From the NCBI GenBank assembly GCA_900074885.1, contig FJUW01000050.1, positions 62,001-126,000 on the forward strand: a stretch of 64,000 nt of DNA, read 5' to 3'. Under the pieces are notes generated by a model. That model had not been told where the DNA came from. It searched no databases and saw only the letters and a program-made list of their open reading frames with translations. Positions 23,581 to 35,899 of this stretch are shown here, in pieces (within the stretch, counting starts at the first letter, position 1; each line of letters begins with the position of its first letter). This DNA is from Rhynchosporium graminicola (Eukaryota > Ascomycota > Leotiomycetes > Helotiales > Ploettnerulaceae). The position numbers were made by a program, and so were the translations under genes.

Positions 23581-25973
23581 TAAAACTAAGATAAGAAACT
23601 TACTTATATTAAGAGAAGAGTTAATTAGGTCGATTAATATATAAGATTATAGTAGACTACTATAGTAGTTAGTAATAATACCTACTCCGGAAGCTATATT
23701 ATAATCTAAGGAGAATAAACTTATAAGTTAAAGTAGTTATTATAGTTAAAAAGGAAAGGCTCTAATATTAATAAACCCCTTCCTTTATATACTNTTAATA
23801 GCTACTATTAGTATAGAAACTATACTATTTCGACTCTGAATTATAAACTAAACTAGAAACTAATACCTCTAATAGTATAATAGCTAGAGTTATCTTCTAA
23901 TTATATAAAGATGACTAGTAGTATCTAATTAGATTCTACTCTTATATTCTTAATAGATATAAACTAAACTAGGAGATTTATAATAAGGAGCTATACGCTA
24001 TTATTAAGTCTTTCCGGAAATAAAGACTAGAACTTATATCTCTATAACGCTATACTAGTGTATATACGGACTATCGATCCTTAGAGTACTTTATAACTAC
24101 TAAGGTCCTAACTAGTAAGTAAGCTAGATAGATAGAATTCCTTTCTGAATTTAACTTTCAAATTATATATATACTTAGTAAAGATAATACTAAAGCTAAT
24201 ATTCTTAGCTATAAGGAATAAGATCTAAGGATATAGGAATAATAGAAACAGGATAATAGATCTCAGGTTTTATTACCTTTAGACTACTTAGACTTTAGGA
24301 TTAATACAGAACTAGCTAAGTATTATATCGATTAAGTTAGTTATATATACTTAATATCGCTAGGGATTAATACGCTACCGGAACTCGTATATAACTCCTT
24401 TAATTTAATCGAGAAACTATACTAATTTAACTAAGAATTATTCTCTAATAAACAGAATATATTAAGAGATAGCTATACTATTAATAATAATTTACTATTT
24501 TATAATAGTTATCTATACGTATAACGCTATACTCCGCTATATACTTGTTTAATTAGCGAAGTCTATAATTAAGTTTCTTCTACTTATTTAAATACTCGTA
24601 AGACTACTGAAATAATTTCTACTTATTACTACTAGAAAGGACTTATATCGGATATAAAACAGTATACTTATAATTACCGCTCCTATTAGTACTCTTATCC
24701 GAAATAGATAAAATAGTAAGGATTCCTCTACTTATTACTAGTACTTAGCTACCTTATATAGTACTTAGCTATAGATTTTAAGGATTTCTCGCCTAATAAC
24801 TAAGGATTTAATAGGATATTAGTATTTATTAATTACCTAAGGAAAGACTCTATATTAATACTATACTATTATAATATAGATACTTATAAGATAGTAATAT
24901 TATTTATCTAATAGATATATTATTTCGGATATACTCCTAAGTTAATTATATCTAACTAAGGAGCTTAGCTAGTCTTATTTTTCTAATAAGAGTTTTACTA
25001 TATAATTAGAGTTAAAGTTAAGCTCTCTATCTCCTTCTACTAGTAAACTAATAGATAAATAGAGATTATAAACTAATATATTAATTAACGCTTTAGACCT
25101 TTTATTAATTACTACTAGAGTAACTAGAGCGAACTACTACTAATAATAGACTACGCTTAAGTAATCTTACCTTACGACTCTATCGGTATAGCGCTATATA
25201 CCTTTAAATATAGTATATTACTATAGAATAGCTAGGACTAGAAGTAACTTACTAGATTAATACTATAAGAGAAGCTTAATTATACTAATACTAAATCTTT
25301 AGCTAAACGTACTAAATCCGCTATCGAGGTTATAAAAGCTAATATATTAGCTACTTAGTATAAGATAAGCGTTATAACTAACCTGAAACAGTATAATATC
25401 GACTAGGAAGTTAGAGATAAGGTATTTCTCTCTATAAAGAACCTTAAGAATTACTAGTTAAGTAAGAAGCTATCTAGTCTCTAGGTAAGACTATACTAGG
25501 TCTTAGCTAAGATCGGATACTCTTATAAGCTAGATTTACTCCCGGGATCTTCTATTTATAATATATTCGCTTCCGAATTACTCTTTAAAGACTCGGATAA
25601 CTTATTACTAAGTTAAGAGTTATTAAACTTACCTCTAGAAGTTATTACTACTTAAGAAGAGTAAGAGTTATAAGATATACTTACTATATAGCTCCTAAGA
25701 GGTAATCTGAAGTATTAGGTTAGTTAGCTAAGCTACGACTCGGACTTAACTTAGTATAACGCTTCTAATCTAATAAGTGCTTTATATAAGCTTAGAGACC
25801 TCTACGCTACTAACTTAAGTAAACCTAGATCTCTATAGAAACTAGAATAGTAGATTAAAGCTTAAGAAGATAGAATAGATAACTATAGTTACTTAAAGGA
25901 TAATAAGCTATTATAGTTACTAGTATTAGAATTTATTACTAAAGATAATCCCTTAATTATACTTTATAATAAC

Positions 25974-26964
25974 GCTATATCTAAAACTCTACTTCTTTAA
26001 CTACTTCTACTTTACTAGCTTTCTCTTCTAAGTTCTCTAGAGCTCTTAGTAATTCTAGAATATCTAGAACTAGAACTACTATATCTAACTTCTTACTTAA
26101 ATCTACTAATATAGCTTTAGTAATAGACTAAGTATAATAGCTAATCTTATAAAGTTTCTTCTTTAGAGAAGGTCCGGGAGTATCTAGATCTAATACTATC
26201 TCTGAACTAGAAGGTAAATTCCTCTTCTTTTTAATATCAGATATTATAGCTTTAAATATAGCTTTCTTCGTAAATTCCTATATAATACTATTTAACTCTT
26301 TCGTTTACTTTAATACTATTTATATTATTAATTTAGATTTCGCTAAATCTATTATTAAAAGATCTAGATCTTATATTATATTAGTATTATACTAGTATCT
26401 AAGAATTTAAGATCTTAACTTATTACTTTAATAAACTCTAACTTCTTAAATACTTTCTCTATAGAACGCTTTAAAGCTTAAGTCTCTACTAATTATATAA
26501 TAGTAATCTCTAATATAGTAATAAGAGCAGCAGATTTCGTAAGATAATAGATCTAATTAATCGCCTTATAAGTAGCTATAATACTATCCTGATTTAGCTC
26601 CGTATTCTTAGCTTTACTACTAGAAAGTAACCTAGATAAAATAGTATACTTTATATTAATATAATTAGGTAACTATAACGCGTTAGTATATATACTTACG
26701 TTTAGGTTTAAGTAATCTATAGGCTTATAACTGCTCTTTAATACTAAATAATACTTATAAAGCTTAGAGTTAAGCTTATTAAATAAGTATAAGAGTTCTA
26801 AAATAAGAGTATTATTATACTTTATTTTAAGGAAAGCGCGAATATATTATAGGTAATATATATAATACGCTACTAAAAGAGTACTAGTAAGAACTAGTAA
26901 AAGTACTATAGGAGTTAGCGTTATAGATCTATAAAACCCCTATACTATACTTAAGGACTATCTC
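25974..26964 (-). pseudogene. Antisense reading frame downstream of gypsy-B integrase (copy 2)
   Basis: Same frame as at 22590-23580, in the second part of the duplicated segment. It differs from the first copy by scattered transitions in its upstream half. This is likely the true gypsy-B2 version. Confidence 0.45.
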
Positions 26965-27437
26965 TAAAACTAAGATAAGAAACTTACTTATATTAAGAGA
27001 AAAGTTAATTAAGTTAATTAATATATAAGATTATAATAGACTACTATAGTAGTTAGTAACGATACTTACTCTAAGAGCCGTATTATAATCTAAGGAGAAT
27101 AAACTTATAAGTTAAAGTAGTTATTATAGTTAAAAAGGAAAGGCTCTAATATTAATAAACCCCTTCCTTTATATACTCTACGCCCTACTTAAACTCGACT
27201 CCTATTATAAATAGATAAAGTAAATACTACCTTACTACCCGATTTAGAAGTTATGACTAATATAGTACTATTATAGCGATATAACTAGTCAGAACCTAAT
27301 AAAGAATTTACTACTACTAAAGAGCAGCTAGCGCCTATTACGCGAATATTGATAAAAACAGTTATAATAAAGACTAATTCTAGTATAAACTATAACTTTC
27401 CGAGCTTAGGGTTAAGCTCTTCTTAGAGGGGAGGTAA

Positions 27438-27705
27438 TATAACGATAGCTTACCTAAATATCATATAAGAAGAAGGATAGATAATAGGGCCTAAGTTCAT
27501 AGGTATCCCGGCAGAACTAGTATCCGACCCGGTATAGTATCGGACTAGTACTAGTATATATATATAAAGTACTTTATACTCTATCTCTCTTCTTCTTCCT
27601 TCCTTATCTTTTTATTTCTTTTATAGTAGACTATATAAGATCGCTCTTAGACTCCCTACTCGTTTATTCTTACTTATATACCGCCTTGAGTCTTATATCG
27701 TTATA
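27438..27705 (+). repeat. 3' LTR of gypsy-B2
   Basis: 268 bp; preceded by a purine-rich stretch (TTAGAGGGGAGG) and followed by CTCGG at 27706-27710. Confidence 0.93.
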
Positions 27706-30230
27706 CTCGGAAACACTCTAGGAATATAAGGAATATATTAAATTAGTACTATAATACTTAATAGATACCGGACTCTAAGTAGATATTAAGAAAAGCGAAT
27801 TCTACGTTACTCGGACTAAATACCTCGGATATATTATTATTACTAACGGAATCGAGCTAGATCCCGAGAAAGTAGTACTATTAGTAGACTAGAAGTACCC
27901 TGAAATAGTAATAGCTATGAAATCCTTCCTAGGATTCTATAAGTTCTACTATTAATTTATTCGGAATTTTAGCCTTATCGCTAAACCTCTCTTAGTACTT
28001 ACTCGGCCTATAGTACTATAGAATTTCACTAACGATTATAAGAAGTCCTTCGACGATTTATATTAATAGCTACTATTAGTATAGAAACTATACTATTTCG
28101 ACCCTGAATTATAGAATAAACTAGAAAATAATACATCTAATAGTATAATAGCTAGAGTTATCTCCTAATTATATAAAGATAACTAGTAGTATCTAATTAG
28201 ATTCTACTCTTATATTCTTAATAGATATAAACTAAACTAGGAGATCTATGATAAGGAGCTATACGCTATTATTAAGTCTTTCTAGAAATAAAGACTAGAA
28301 CTTATATCTCTACGATACTATACTAGCGTATATATAGACTATCGATCCTTAGAATACTTTATAACTACTAAAGTCCTAACTAGTAAATAAGCTAGATAGA
28401 TAGAATTCCTTTCCGAATTTAACTTTTAAATTATATATATACTTAGTAAAAATAATACTAAAGCTAATATCTTTAGCTATAAGGAATAAGATCTAAGGAT
28501 ATAAGAATAATAGAAATAAGATAGTAGATCTCGGGTTTTATTACCTCTAGATTACTTAGACTCTAAGATTAACGCGGAACTAGCTAAGTATTATATTAAT
28601 TAAATTAGTTATATATACTTAATATCGCTAAGGACTAATACGCTATCGGAACCTATATATAACTCCTTTAATTTAATCGAGAAACTATACTAATTTAACT
28701 AAGAATTATTCTCTAAGGAACGAAATATATTAAGAGATAGCTATACTATTAATAATAGTTTATTACTTTATAATAGTTATCTATATATATAACGCTATAC
28801 CCCGCTATATACCTATTTAATTAGCGAAATCTATAATCAAGTTTCCTCTGCTTATCTAAACGCTTATAAGACCGCCGAAATAATTTCTACTTATTACTAT
28901 TAGAAAGGACTTATATTAGACATAAAATAATATACTTATAATTACCGCTTCTACTAGTACTCTTATCTGAAATAGACGAAATAGTAAGGATTCCTCTACT
29001 TATTACTAGTACTTAGCTACTTTATATAGTACTTAGCTATAGATTTTAAGGACTTCTTGCCTAATAACTAAGGATTTAATAGAATATTAGTATTTATCGA
29101 CTGCTTAGGGAAGGACTCTATATTGATACTATACTATTATAATATCGATACCCGTAGGATAGTAATATTATTTATCTAATAGATATATTATTTCAGATAT
29201 ACTCTTAAGTTAATTATATCTAACTAAAGAGCTTAGTTAGTCTTATCCTTCTAGTAAGAATTTTACTATATAATTAGAGTTAAAGTTAAGCTCTCTACCT
29301 CTTTCTACTAGTAAACTGATAGATAAATAGAGATTATAAATTAGTATATTAACTAATACTTTAGACTTTTCGTTAATTACTATTAGAGTAACTAAAGCGA
29401 ACTACTACTAATAATAGACTACGCCTAAGTAACTTTACTTTATAATTCTATTAGTATAGCGCTATATACTCTTAAATATAGTATACTACTATAGAATAGC
29501 TAGGACTATAAGTAACTTATTAGATCGATACTATAAGAGAAGCTTAATTATACTAATACTAAATCCCTAGCTAAATATACTAAATCCGCTATTAAAGTTA
29601 TAAAAGCTAATATACTAGCTACTTAGTATAAGATAAGCGCTATAACTAACCTGAAATAGTATAATATCGACTAGGAAGTTAGAGATAAGGTATTTCTCTC
29701 TATAAGGAACCTTAAGAATTACTAGCTAAGTAAGAAGCTATCTAATCTCTAGGTAGGACTATACTAAGTCTTAGCTAAGATCGAATACTCTTATAAGCTA
29801 GATTTACCCCTAGGATCTTCTATTTATAATATATTCGCTTTCGAATTACTCTTTAAGGACCCGGATAACTTATTACTAAGCTAGGAGTTACTAAACTTAC
29901 TCTCGGAAGTTATCGCTACTTAAGAAGAGTAAGAGTTATAAGATATACTCGCTATATAGCTCCTAAGAGGTAATCTAAAGTATTAAGTTAGTTAGCTAAG
30001 CTATAACTCGGACTTAACTTAGTATAATACTTCTAATCTAATAAGTACTCTATATAAGCTTAGAAACTTTTATATTACTAACTTAAGTAAACCTAGATCT
30101 CTACGTAAACTAGAATAGTAGATTAAGGCTTAAGAAAACGGAATAGATAACTATAGTTACTTAGAGGATAATAACTTATTATAGTTACTAGTATTAGAAT
30201 TTATTACTAAGAATAATCTCCTAATTATAC
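27706..30230 (+). pseudogene. gypsy-B1 pol, 3' part (end of RT, RNase H, integrase, chromodomain)
   Basis: Resumes in the RT domain directly after the second CTCGG (ETLQEYKEYIKLVL-like reading), so it completes the frame left at 16543. RNase H is at about 28100-28480, integrase at about 28590-29800 and a chromodomain-like tail at about 29930-30150. It aligns throughout with gypsy-B2 20050-22540. Stops are RIP type. Confidence 0.87.
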
Positions 30231-30239
30231 TCTATAATA

Positions 30240-31230
30240 ATATTATATCTAAAACTCTACTTCTTTAATTACTTCTACTTTATTAGCTTTCTCTCCTAAG
30301 TTCTTTAGAGCTTCTAGTAAATCTAGAATATCTAGAACTAGAATTACTATATCTAACTCCTTACTTAAATCTACTAACGTAGCTCTAGTAATAAACTAAG
30401 TATAATAGCTAATCTTATAAGGTTTCTTCTTTAGAGAAAGTCCGGGAGTATCTAGATCTGATGCTATCTCTGAACTAGAAGGTAAATTCCTTTTTCCTTT
30501 AGTATTAGATATTATAGCTTTAATTATAGCTTTCTTTATAAATTCCTATATAATACTATTTAACTCTTTCGTTTACTTTAATACTATTTATATTATTAAT
30601 TTAGATTTCGCTAAATCTATTATTAAAAGATCTAGATCTTATATTATATTAGTATTATACTAGTATCTAAGTATTTAAGATCTTAACTTATTACTTTAAT
30701 AAACTCTAACTTCTTAAATACTTTCTCTATAGAACGCTTTAAAGCTTAAGTCTCTGCTAATTATATAATAGTAATCTCTAATATAGTAATAAGAGCAGCA
30801 GATTTCGTAAGATAATAGATCTAATTAATCGCCTTATAAGTAGCTATAATACTACCCCGATTCAGCTTCGCGATCTTAGCTTTACTATTAAGAAGTAACC
30901 CGGATAAAATAATATATTCCGTATTAATATAGTTAAGTAACTATAATACGTTAGTATATATATTTATATTTAGGTTTAAGTAACTTATAAGCTTATAACT
31001 ACTTTTTAATACCGAATAATACTTATAAAGCTTAGAGTTAAGCTTATTAAATAAGTATAAGAGTTCTAAAATAGGAGTATTATTATATTTTATCTTAAGG
31101 AAAGCGCGAATATACTATAGGTAATATATACGATATACTACTAAAAGAGTACTAGCAGGAACTAGTAAAAGTACTATAGGAGTTAACGTTATAGATCTAT
31201 AAAACTCTTATACTATACTTAAGGATTATC
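30240..31230 (-). pseudogene. Antisense reading frame downstream of gypsy-B integrase (copy 3)
   Basis: gypsy-B1 version of the antisense frame. The downstream part reads KRNLPSSSEIASDLDTPG, ISYYT, DLSKELDIVILVLDILDLLE and ends TAG. Compared with copies 1-2 it carries amino-acid changes but keeps the frame. Confidence 0.48.
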
Positions 31231-31704
31231 CCTAAAACTAAGATAAGAAACTTACTTATATTAAGAGAAGAGTTAATTAGGTCGATTAATATATAAGATT
31301 ATAGTAGACTACTATAGTAGTTAGTAATAATACCTACTCCGGAAGCTATATTATAATCTAAGGAGAATAAACTTATAAGTTAAAGTAGTTATTATAGTTA
31401 AAAAGGAAAGGCTCTAATATTAATAAACCCCTTCCTTTATATACTTTACGCTCTACTTAAACTCGACTCCTACTATAAACAGATAAAGTAAATACTACTT
31501 ACCGCCTAATTTAGAAGCTATAACTAATATAGTACTATTATAGCGATATAACTAGTTAGAACTTAATAAAGAATTTACTACTACTAAAGAGCAGCTAGCG
31601 CTTATTACGCGAATATCGACGAAAATAGTTATAATAAAGACTAATTCTAATATAAACTATAACCTTCTGAGCTTAGGGTTAAGCTCTTCTTAGGGGGGGG
31701 GTAA

Positions 31705-31972
31705 TATAACGATAGCTTACCTAAATATCATATAAGAAGAAAGATAGATAATAAGGCCTAAGTTTATAAGTATCCCGGTAGAACTAGTATCTGACCCGGT
31801 ATAGTATCGGACTAGTACTAGTATATATATATAAGGTACCTTATACTCTATCTCTCTTCTTCTTCCTTCCTTATCTTTTTATTTTCTTCGTAGTAGACTA
31901 TATAAGATCGCTCTTAGCCTCCCTACTCGTTTATTCTTACTTATATACCGCCTTGAGTCTTGTGTCGTTATA
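31705..31972 (+). repeat. 3' LTR of gypsy-B1
   Basis: 268 bp; preceded by a run of nine G and followed by TCGAC at 31973-31977. Confidence 0.94.
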
Positions 31973-32520
31973 TCGACTTTACTATAGATAACCTTATTTA
32001 GCTAGATATACGCTACTTTATAAGTACTCGACCTAGTAAAAAACTCGACTTCCCGACTAATAGACCCTTCCGTATAATTGAAAAAGTTGGAAGCTCTTAC
32101 TATTTAGAGCTCCCTATAAGTATAAAAGTATATAATATCTTCCCTACGTCGAAGTTACGTAGGTATACTAATAACCTATTACCTAGATAAACGTTACTAT
32201 TACTACTACTAATTAATATTACTAGCGATAATAAATAGGAAATAGAGAACGTACTAGCGTGCTATAAGCAGCGCGGTAATCTCTCTTACCGCGTCTCCTA
32301 GTTAAATTAAGACGTCGATCTCACGTTATATAATACTTCAGATATTAAGTACGTTCCTATAAAGCTCTAGTAATTCCACCTCGATAACCCGACGTAAGCA
32401 GGTCCCCCTATGAAGCTCCCTGATTAGCTAAATACTTTCTACGATAGAATTAATGATTACAACTATCTTAATAATAATAAGAAGATAGACTAACGCTTAA
32501 GGGCGAGCTTTTTTCGGAGG
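31973..32520 (+). pseudogene. gypsy-A pol, C-terminal part (chromodomain region)
   Basis: After the second TCGAC the gypsy-A integrase frame resumes: RPFRIIEKVGSSYYLELPIS followed by an ENVLACYKQRGNLSYRVSWL-like chromodomain segment and a conserved HLDNP...GPP tail. It ends just before the polypurine tract and the right LTR at 32530. Confidence 0.82.
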
Positions 32521-32529
32521 GGGGGGTAG

Positions 32530-32770
32530 TATAACAATTAGTTAGATTAGAGGTTTAGAGGTTTCCTCCTATTAGTAGAAACACTTACTACTAAGCGAGA
32601 TTACACGAGTAGAGTTTAGGGGCCCCTTTTCATATATATACTTCCCTTCTCTCTCTATTTCTTTACTCCTTAGTTATAGATTCTAAGTTGATTCTTACTA
32701 CTTCATATTCATAGCAATATGAGGTCTTATTACAAAGGTAGTTTGAGACCTTTCTAGAGTAAGCGTTATA
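32530..32770 (+). repeat. 3' LTR of gypsy-A
   Basis: 241 bp; preceded by GGAGGGGGGGGTAG and followed by target duplication CCTAC at 32771-32775. Confidence 0.93.
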
Positions 32771-32775
32771 CCTAC

Positions 32776-35340
32776 TACCTAAATTACCTCTGATATCTCT
32801 TTTCTTTCGTATGCCTAACGTAGATATATAAGGTTAATTATTAATCTCTTCTCTCTTATAGTATTAAGTCGTACTACGTAGTCGTATAAAGACTTAGAAT
32901 CAGTAACTATAACTAAAAGTAGTACTATAATCTCTATGAACTGTTCGATAGTAGTCTTAATAGCACTAGCTATATTAAAACCTTCTGATATAGCGTATAG
33001 TTCAGAAGCTAGTATAGATCTAGTAACTCTCTTATAGTATACCGAAGACTAGTAAATAACATTTACCTTATTATACTTATCTATAAGTATATAAATATAG
33101 CTAATTTAAGAGTAGAAGTCTTTCAAATTAGTAAATAAACCGTTAGTAAATATAATAAGTTTCAGAGACTTCTTATCTAATTTAACGTATCGGAGACCTT
33201 TACTATAGTTAAGCTTTTACTATAAGATTCTCTTATTTAAGAGCTCAAAGTCTTTCTCTATCAGATTTATAGTTTATATAATAAAAGAGATATTAAATAA
33301 TACTTCCGGCTAAGAAATAGTTACTAGGTATGAACCTCTAGCTCTCTAGGCGGTAAATTACTCGATTTAGATAAGACTTTATCATATACCTCTATAAGAG
33401 TTAGTAAGATTAACTAGTTCTTTCTTAATTATTCTTAGCGTCTTATCGTATGATTATTAAGACAGTCGAATAGAGCTATTAGTTTCTAAGGTAATATAAC
33501 CTCTATTAAAGTTAATTAGGTATAAAGTAGTTAATTACTCTCTCTCGTTCGACTTAAACCTAGCCTTCTATAGCTCTATTTCTTCTGCGTCTATAAAAGT
33601 CTTATTACCGATAAAGAAAGTATTATTAATCTGAAGACTAAGAGCTCCTATACTAGTTTTATTATCTAAAATAGATAGTAGATACGTATCGAACGTTAAT
33701 AGTACTATATAGAGCTTCTTAACCTTATATCTATAGTATATACCGAACTCATAGTTCGCTGACTCTAGTATATCGTATATAGGGCTAACGTACTGCAAAA
33801 ACTAATATAGCTAAGTCAGAATCTCCTTTAGAGGGCGTATGAAGAAGTCATATATTAAGTATAATATAGACTAAGTATAAGCTTATATAATATCACAGCT
33901 ATATACCTTAAACTTAGGGTATATAACTACGTATACTAGTAGTAGTCGTTAGCTAACTCGTTAAATAGTTAGTAATATAATAAGTACTTAGTTCTTTCTA
34001 GAGTCGTTATACGCTTATATAACGAGTCTAGACTTCTCGTAGGCTTTCTATATACCCTTAAATTTAGTCTAATTGATAAATTTAGCGTTAAAAACCCTAG
34101 CTTCAGCTAGTAATTCGTCTTTATAGACTAATTTAAAGATCCCTATAGCGATTAGACTATTGATCTCCTTACGTCTTAATATAGCGTATTAAGGTTCTAT
34201 TACTAGGAAACTAATAAATAATTCATCTATATAATTTAAGAAAACTTTAATATTATTATCTCTGAATCGAATTAGCTTTCGTCGATCTCGATAAGGTTAC
34301 TTCTTTAGTACTAGTATAGATCGATTTAACTTAGTAGTACTAAGTGATAGTAAGAGTATAATTTCAAGTAAAATACCCTCTAGTTTATCAGAATCGATTT
34401 CTTCTTTATACTATAGTTTAATTAACGTAGAGCGAAAGGTCGTTAGTCTACTATCGATTTCTATTACGTAGTTCTCTCTATCTATAGAAATAAGTAGCTA
34501 AGGTCTATCCCAGAAGCTTTTCTCTCTCTAAACTAGTACTAGAGAGTTTAATAGAAGGTCTCTTACTACTATAGAACTAGGTCTATTCCGAGTATTCAGG
34601 GCATTATTAACTTACTAACGACTCTATAGCTTACGAATCTCTTCTATAGCCTTATAAAGTATAGTAGCTCGTTGGAAGACTAATAGTAAAAGGGCGTCTA
34701 TCTCTATTATTCTGAGGTATACTCTAAATACTAGTAAAATAGGTATAATTCTACTAGGTCTAGAAATATAATTAATTGCGTGGAATACTATCTATAGTAC
34801 TATATCTTAACTAAGGTGCGGTAACTCCTTCCGAATTATCGTATAAGCTCTCTTTAGAGGGCTATAGTATCTCTCTACTTTACTAATAGAGTAGTAAGTC
34901 TCTATAGGTATAACTTTAACTATAGAACCCTCTATCTTAGTACTCTATACGAATTCTTTTGACTTAAATTATATACCTGCGTCTATAATAATAAAATCAA
35001 GTAGTCTAAGATAAGTATCTATCTATACTTACTTAAATTAGTTCTATATATACTCTATAGATATATTAGTAAGAAAACCTCTATTCTGGAAAGTAGTACC
35101 TTAATCGACTATATATAAGACTTATCGACCGTCTAGTTATATAATATCGATCACGACTTCGTAATTAAAGTATATATTATTAGTATCGTAGAGCTTTAAC
35201 TTAAATCTGCCTAGTGATCTTCCGTATAGCTAGTAGTACTTATAGAGCTTAGTAAGCTCTTTTAGTACCCCTAAGTTATACTTATAACCGGCCTATTATA
35301 GTAAATCTTCTAGCTTTCTTACTAAGGGGTATCCGAATCA
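32776..35340 (-). pseudogene. copia pol: integrase, RT, RNase H (minus strand)
   Basis: Reading leftwards from about 35340: a GAG-pre-integrase/zinc-finger region (GYPLVRKLEDLL, LYGRSLGRFKLKL); an integrase core to about 34850 (DIIQLDGRQVLYIVD, IIDAGIQFKSKEF, SISKVERYYS); RT at about 33540-34330, including DIIQAYTQS, LLSILDNKTS and LQINNTFFIGNKTF; then RNase H at about 32780-33060 (ASELYAISEGFNIAS, VTDSKSLYDYVVRLN, YERKEIS). This is the copia gene order. One piece at 33568-33798 is still open for 76 codons. The frame continues at 4430 across gypsy-A. RIP stops throughout. Confidence 0.9.
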
Positions 35341-35899
35341 GTAGTAAAGTCGACATAAATCCGTCTCTATAAGTACTCTTATATTCGACTGGAAATACTC
35401 TATAATATACATCTTAAGTAACTCCTTCCAGAGTAAGAAGAGATAGCCGAATCTCCGTATAACTAATATATCTCCTTATAGTATAATAAGTACGTTATGA
35501 AGATTATCTAATATAACTCTGAGCTTATCTATATTATCTAAATAGAGTAGAAACGGGGTATCTATAGCTATAACCTCAAATTAGATCTTTCTAATTAGAG
35601 AAAGTATAATTATTATACTAATAGAAGTAGCTTTACTAATACTGAATTTAATATTCATTCCATAGGAAGGCAAGAGTTCAGCCTTATATAGAGCCTTATA
35701 GGCTTCGTATTAACCTTTACTTACTATAGATACCTTTACTACTCTAGTATTAATTATAATTCTATAGAAAACTAACGAATTATATCAGGAGCTACTTATT
35801 ATCGTCTCTATAGTCCGGTCCTCTTCTATAGCTTCTTCGGCAGTATCTATTAGATACTTAAAAGCTATATTTACTAGGGTTTCTACTATTAGCTATACA

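Larger units (their letters stand above)
20411..27178 (+). other. 3384-bp tandem duplication with a single N: probable assembly artefact
   Basis: From 23795 the sequence repeats 20411 onwards at a fixed 3384-bp offset, and the only ambiguous base, N, is at 23794. Over 20411-22886 the two copies appear identical. From 23020 to 23793 the first copy instead appears identical to gypsy-B1 positions 30672-31445 and differs from the second copy. The three sequences are indistinguishable over 22887-23019, which is where an assembler could have crossed between elements. Removing 3384 bp gives gypsy-B2 exactly the length of gypsy-B1. Confidence 0.88.
16544..27705 (+). mobile_element. Ty3/gypsy LTR retrotransposon, gypsy-B2 (inserted in gypsy-B1)
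   Basis: Second copy of the gypsy-B family. LTRs of 268 bp at 16544-16811 and 27438-27705; target duplication CTCGG at 16539-16543 and 27706-27710. As assembled it is 11162 bp, but 3384 bp are a duplicate separated by the lone N at 23794; without them it is 7778 bp, the same as gypsy-B1. Same gene order and orientation as B1. RIP-degenerate. Confidence 0.95.
13028..31972 (+). mobile_element. Ty3/gypsy LTR retrotransposon, gypsy-B1 (inserted in gypsy-A)
   Basis: LTRs of 268 bp at 13028-13295 and 31705-31972; the left copy begins TGTGACGATAGC. Target duplication TCGAC is at 13023-13027 and 31973-31977. A polypurine run (TTAGGGGGGGGG) ends just before the right LTR. The element is split by gypsy-B2 at 16544-27705. 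Its own two parts (13028-16543 and 27706-31972, minus one 5-bp duplication) total 7778 bp. Gag, protease, RT, RNase H, integrase and chromodomain are on the plus strand, and an antisense frame lies between the chromodomain and the 3' LTR. Confidence 0.95.
4431..32770 (+). mobile_element. Ty3/gypsy LTR retrotransposon, gypsy-A
   Basis: LTRs of 241 bp at 4431-4671 and 32530-32770. The left copy starts TGTGACG, and both copies end CGTTATA, which is CGTCACA after RIP. Target duplication CCTAC is at 4426-4430 and 32771-32775. A polypurine run (GGAGGGGGGGG) lies immediately before the right LTR. Gag, protease, RT, RNase H, integrase and a chromodomain-like tail are recognisable on the plus strand but full of stops. 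Subtracting the LARD-like insertion (2778 bp with its TSD) and gypsy-B1 (18950 bp with its TSD) leaves 6612 bp, a normal gypsy length. Confidence 0.95.

Noticed and set aside
20411..27178. A genuine tandem duplication or a third gypsy-B element
   Set aside because: No LTR or target duplication borders it, an N sits at the join, and removing it makes B1 and B2 exactly equal in length.
33568..33798. Small minus-strand gene
   Set aside because: It is a surviving piece of the copia reverse transcriptase (LQINNTFFIGNKTF), not an independent gene.
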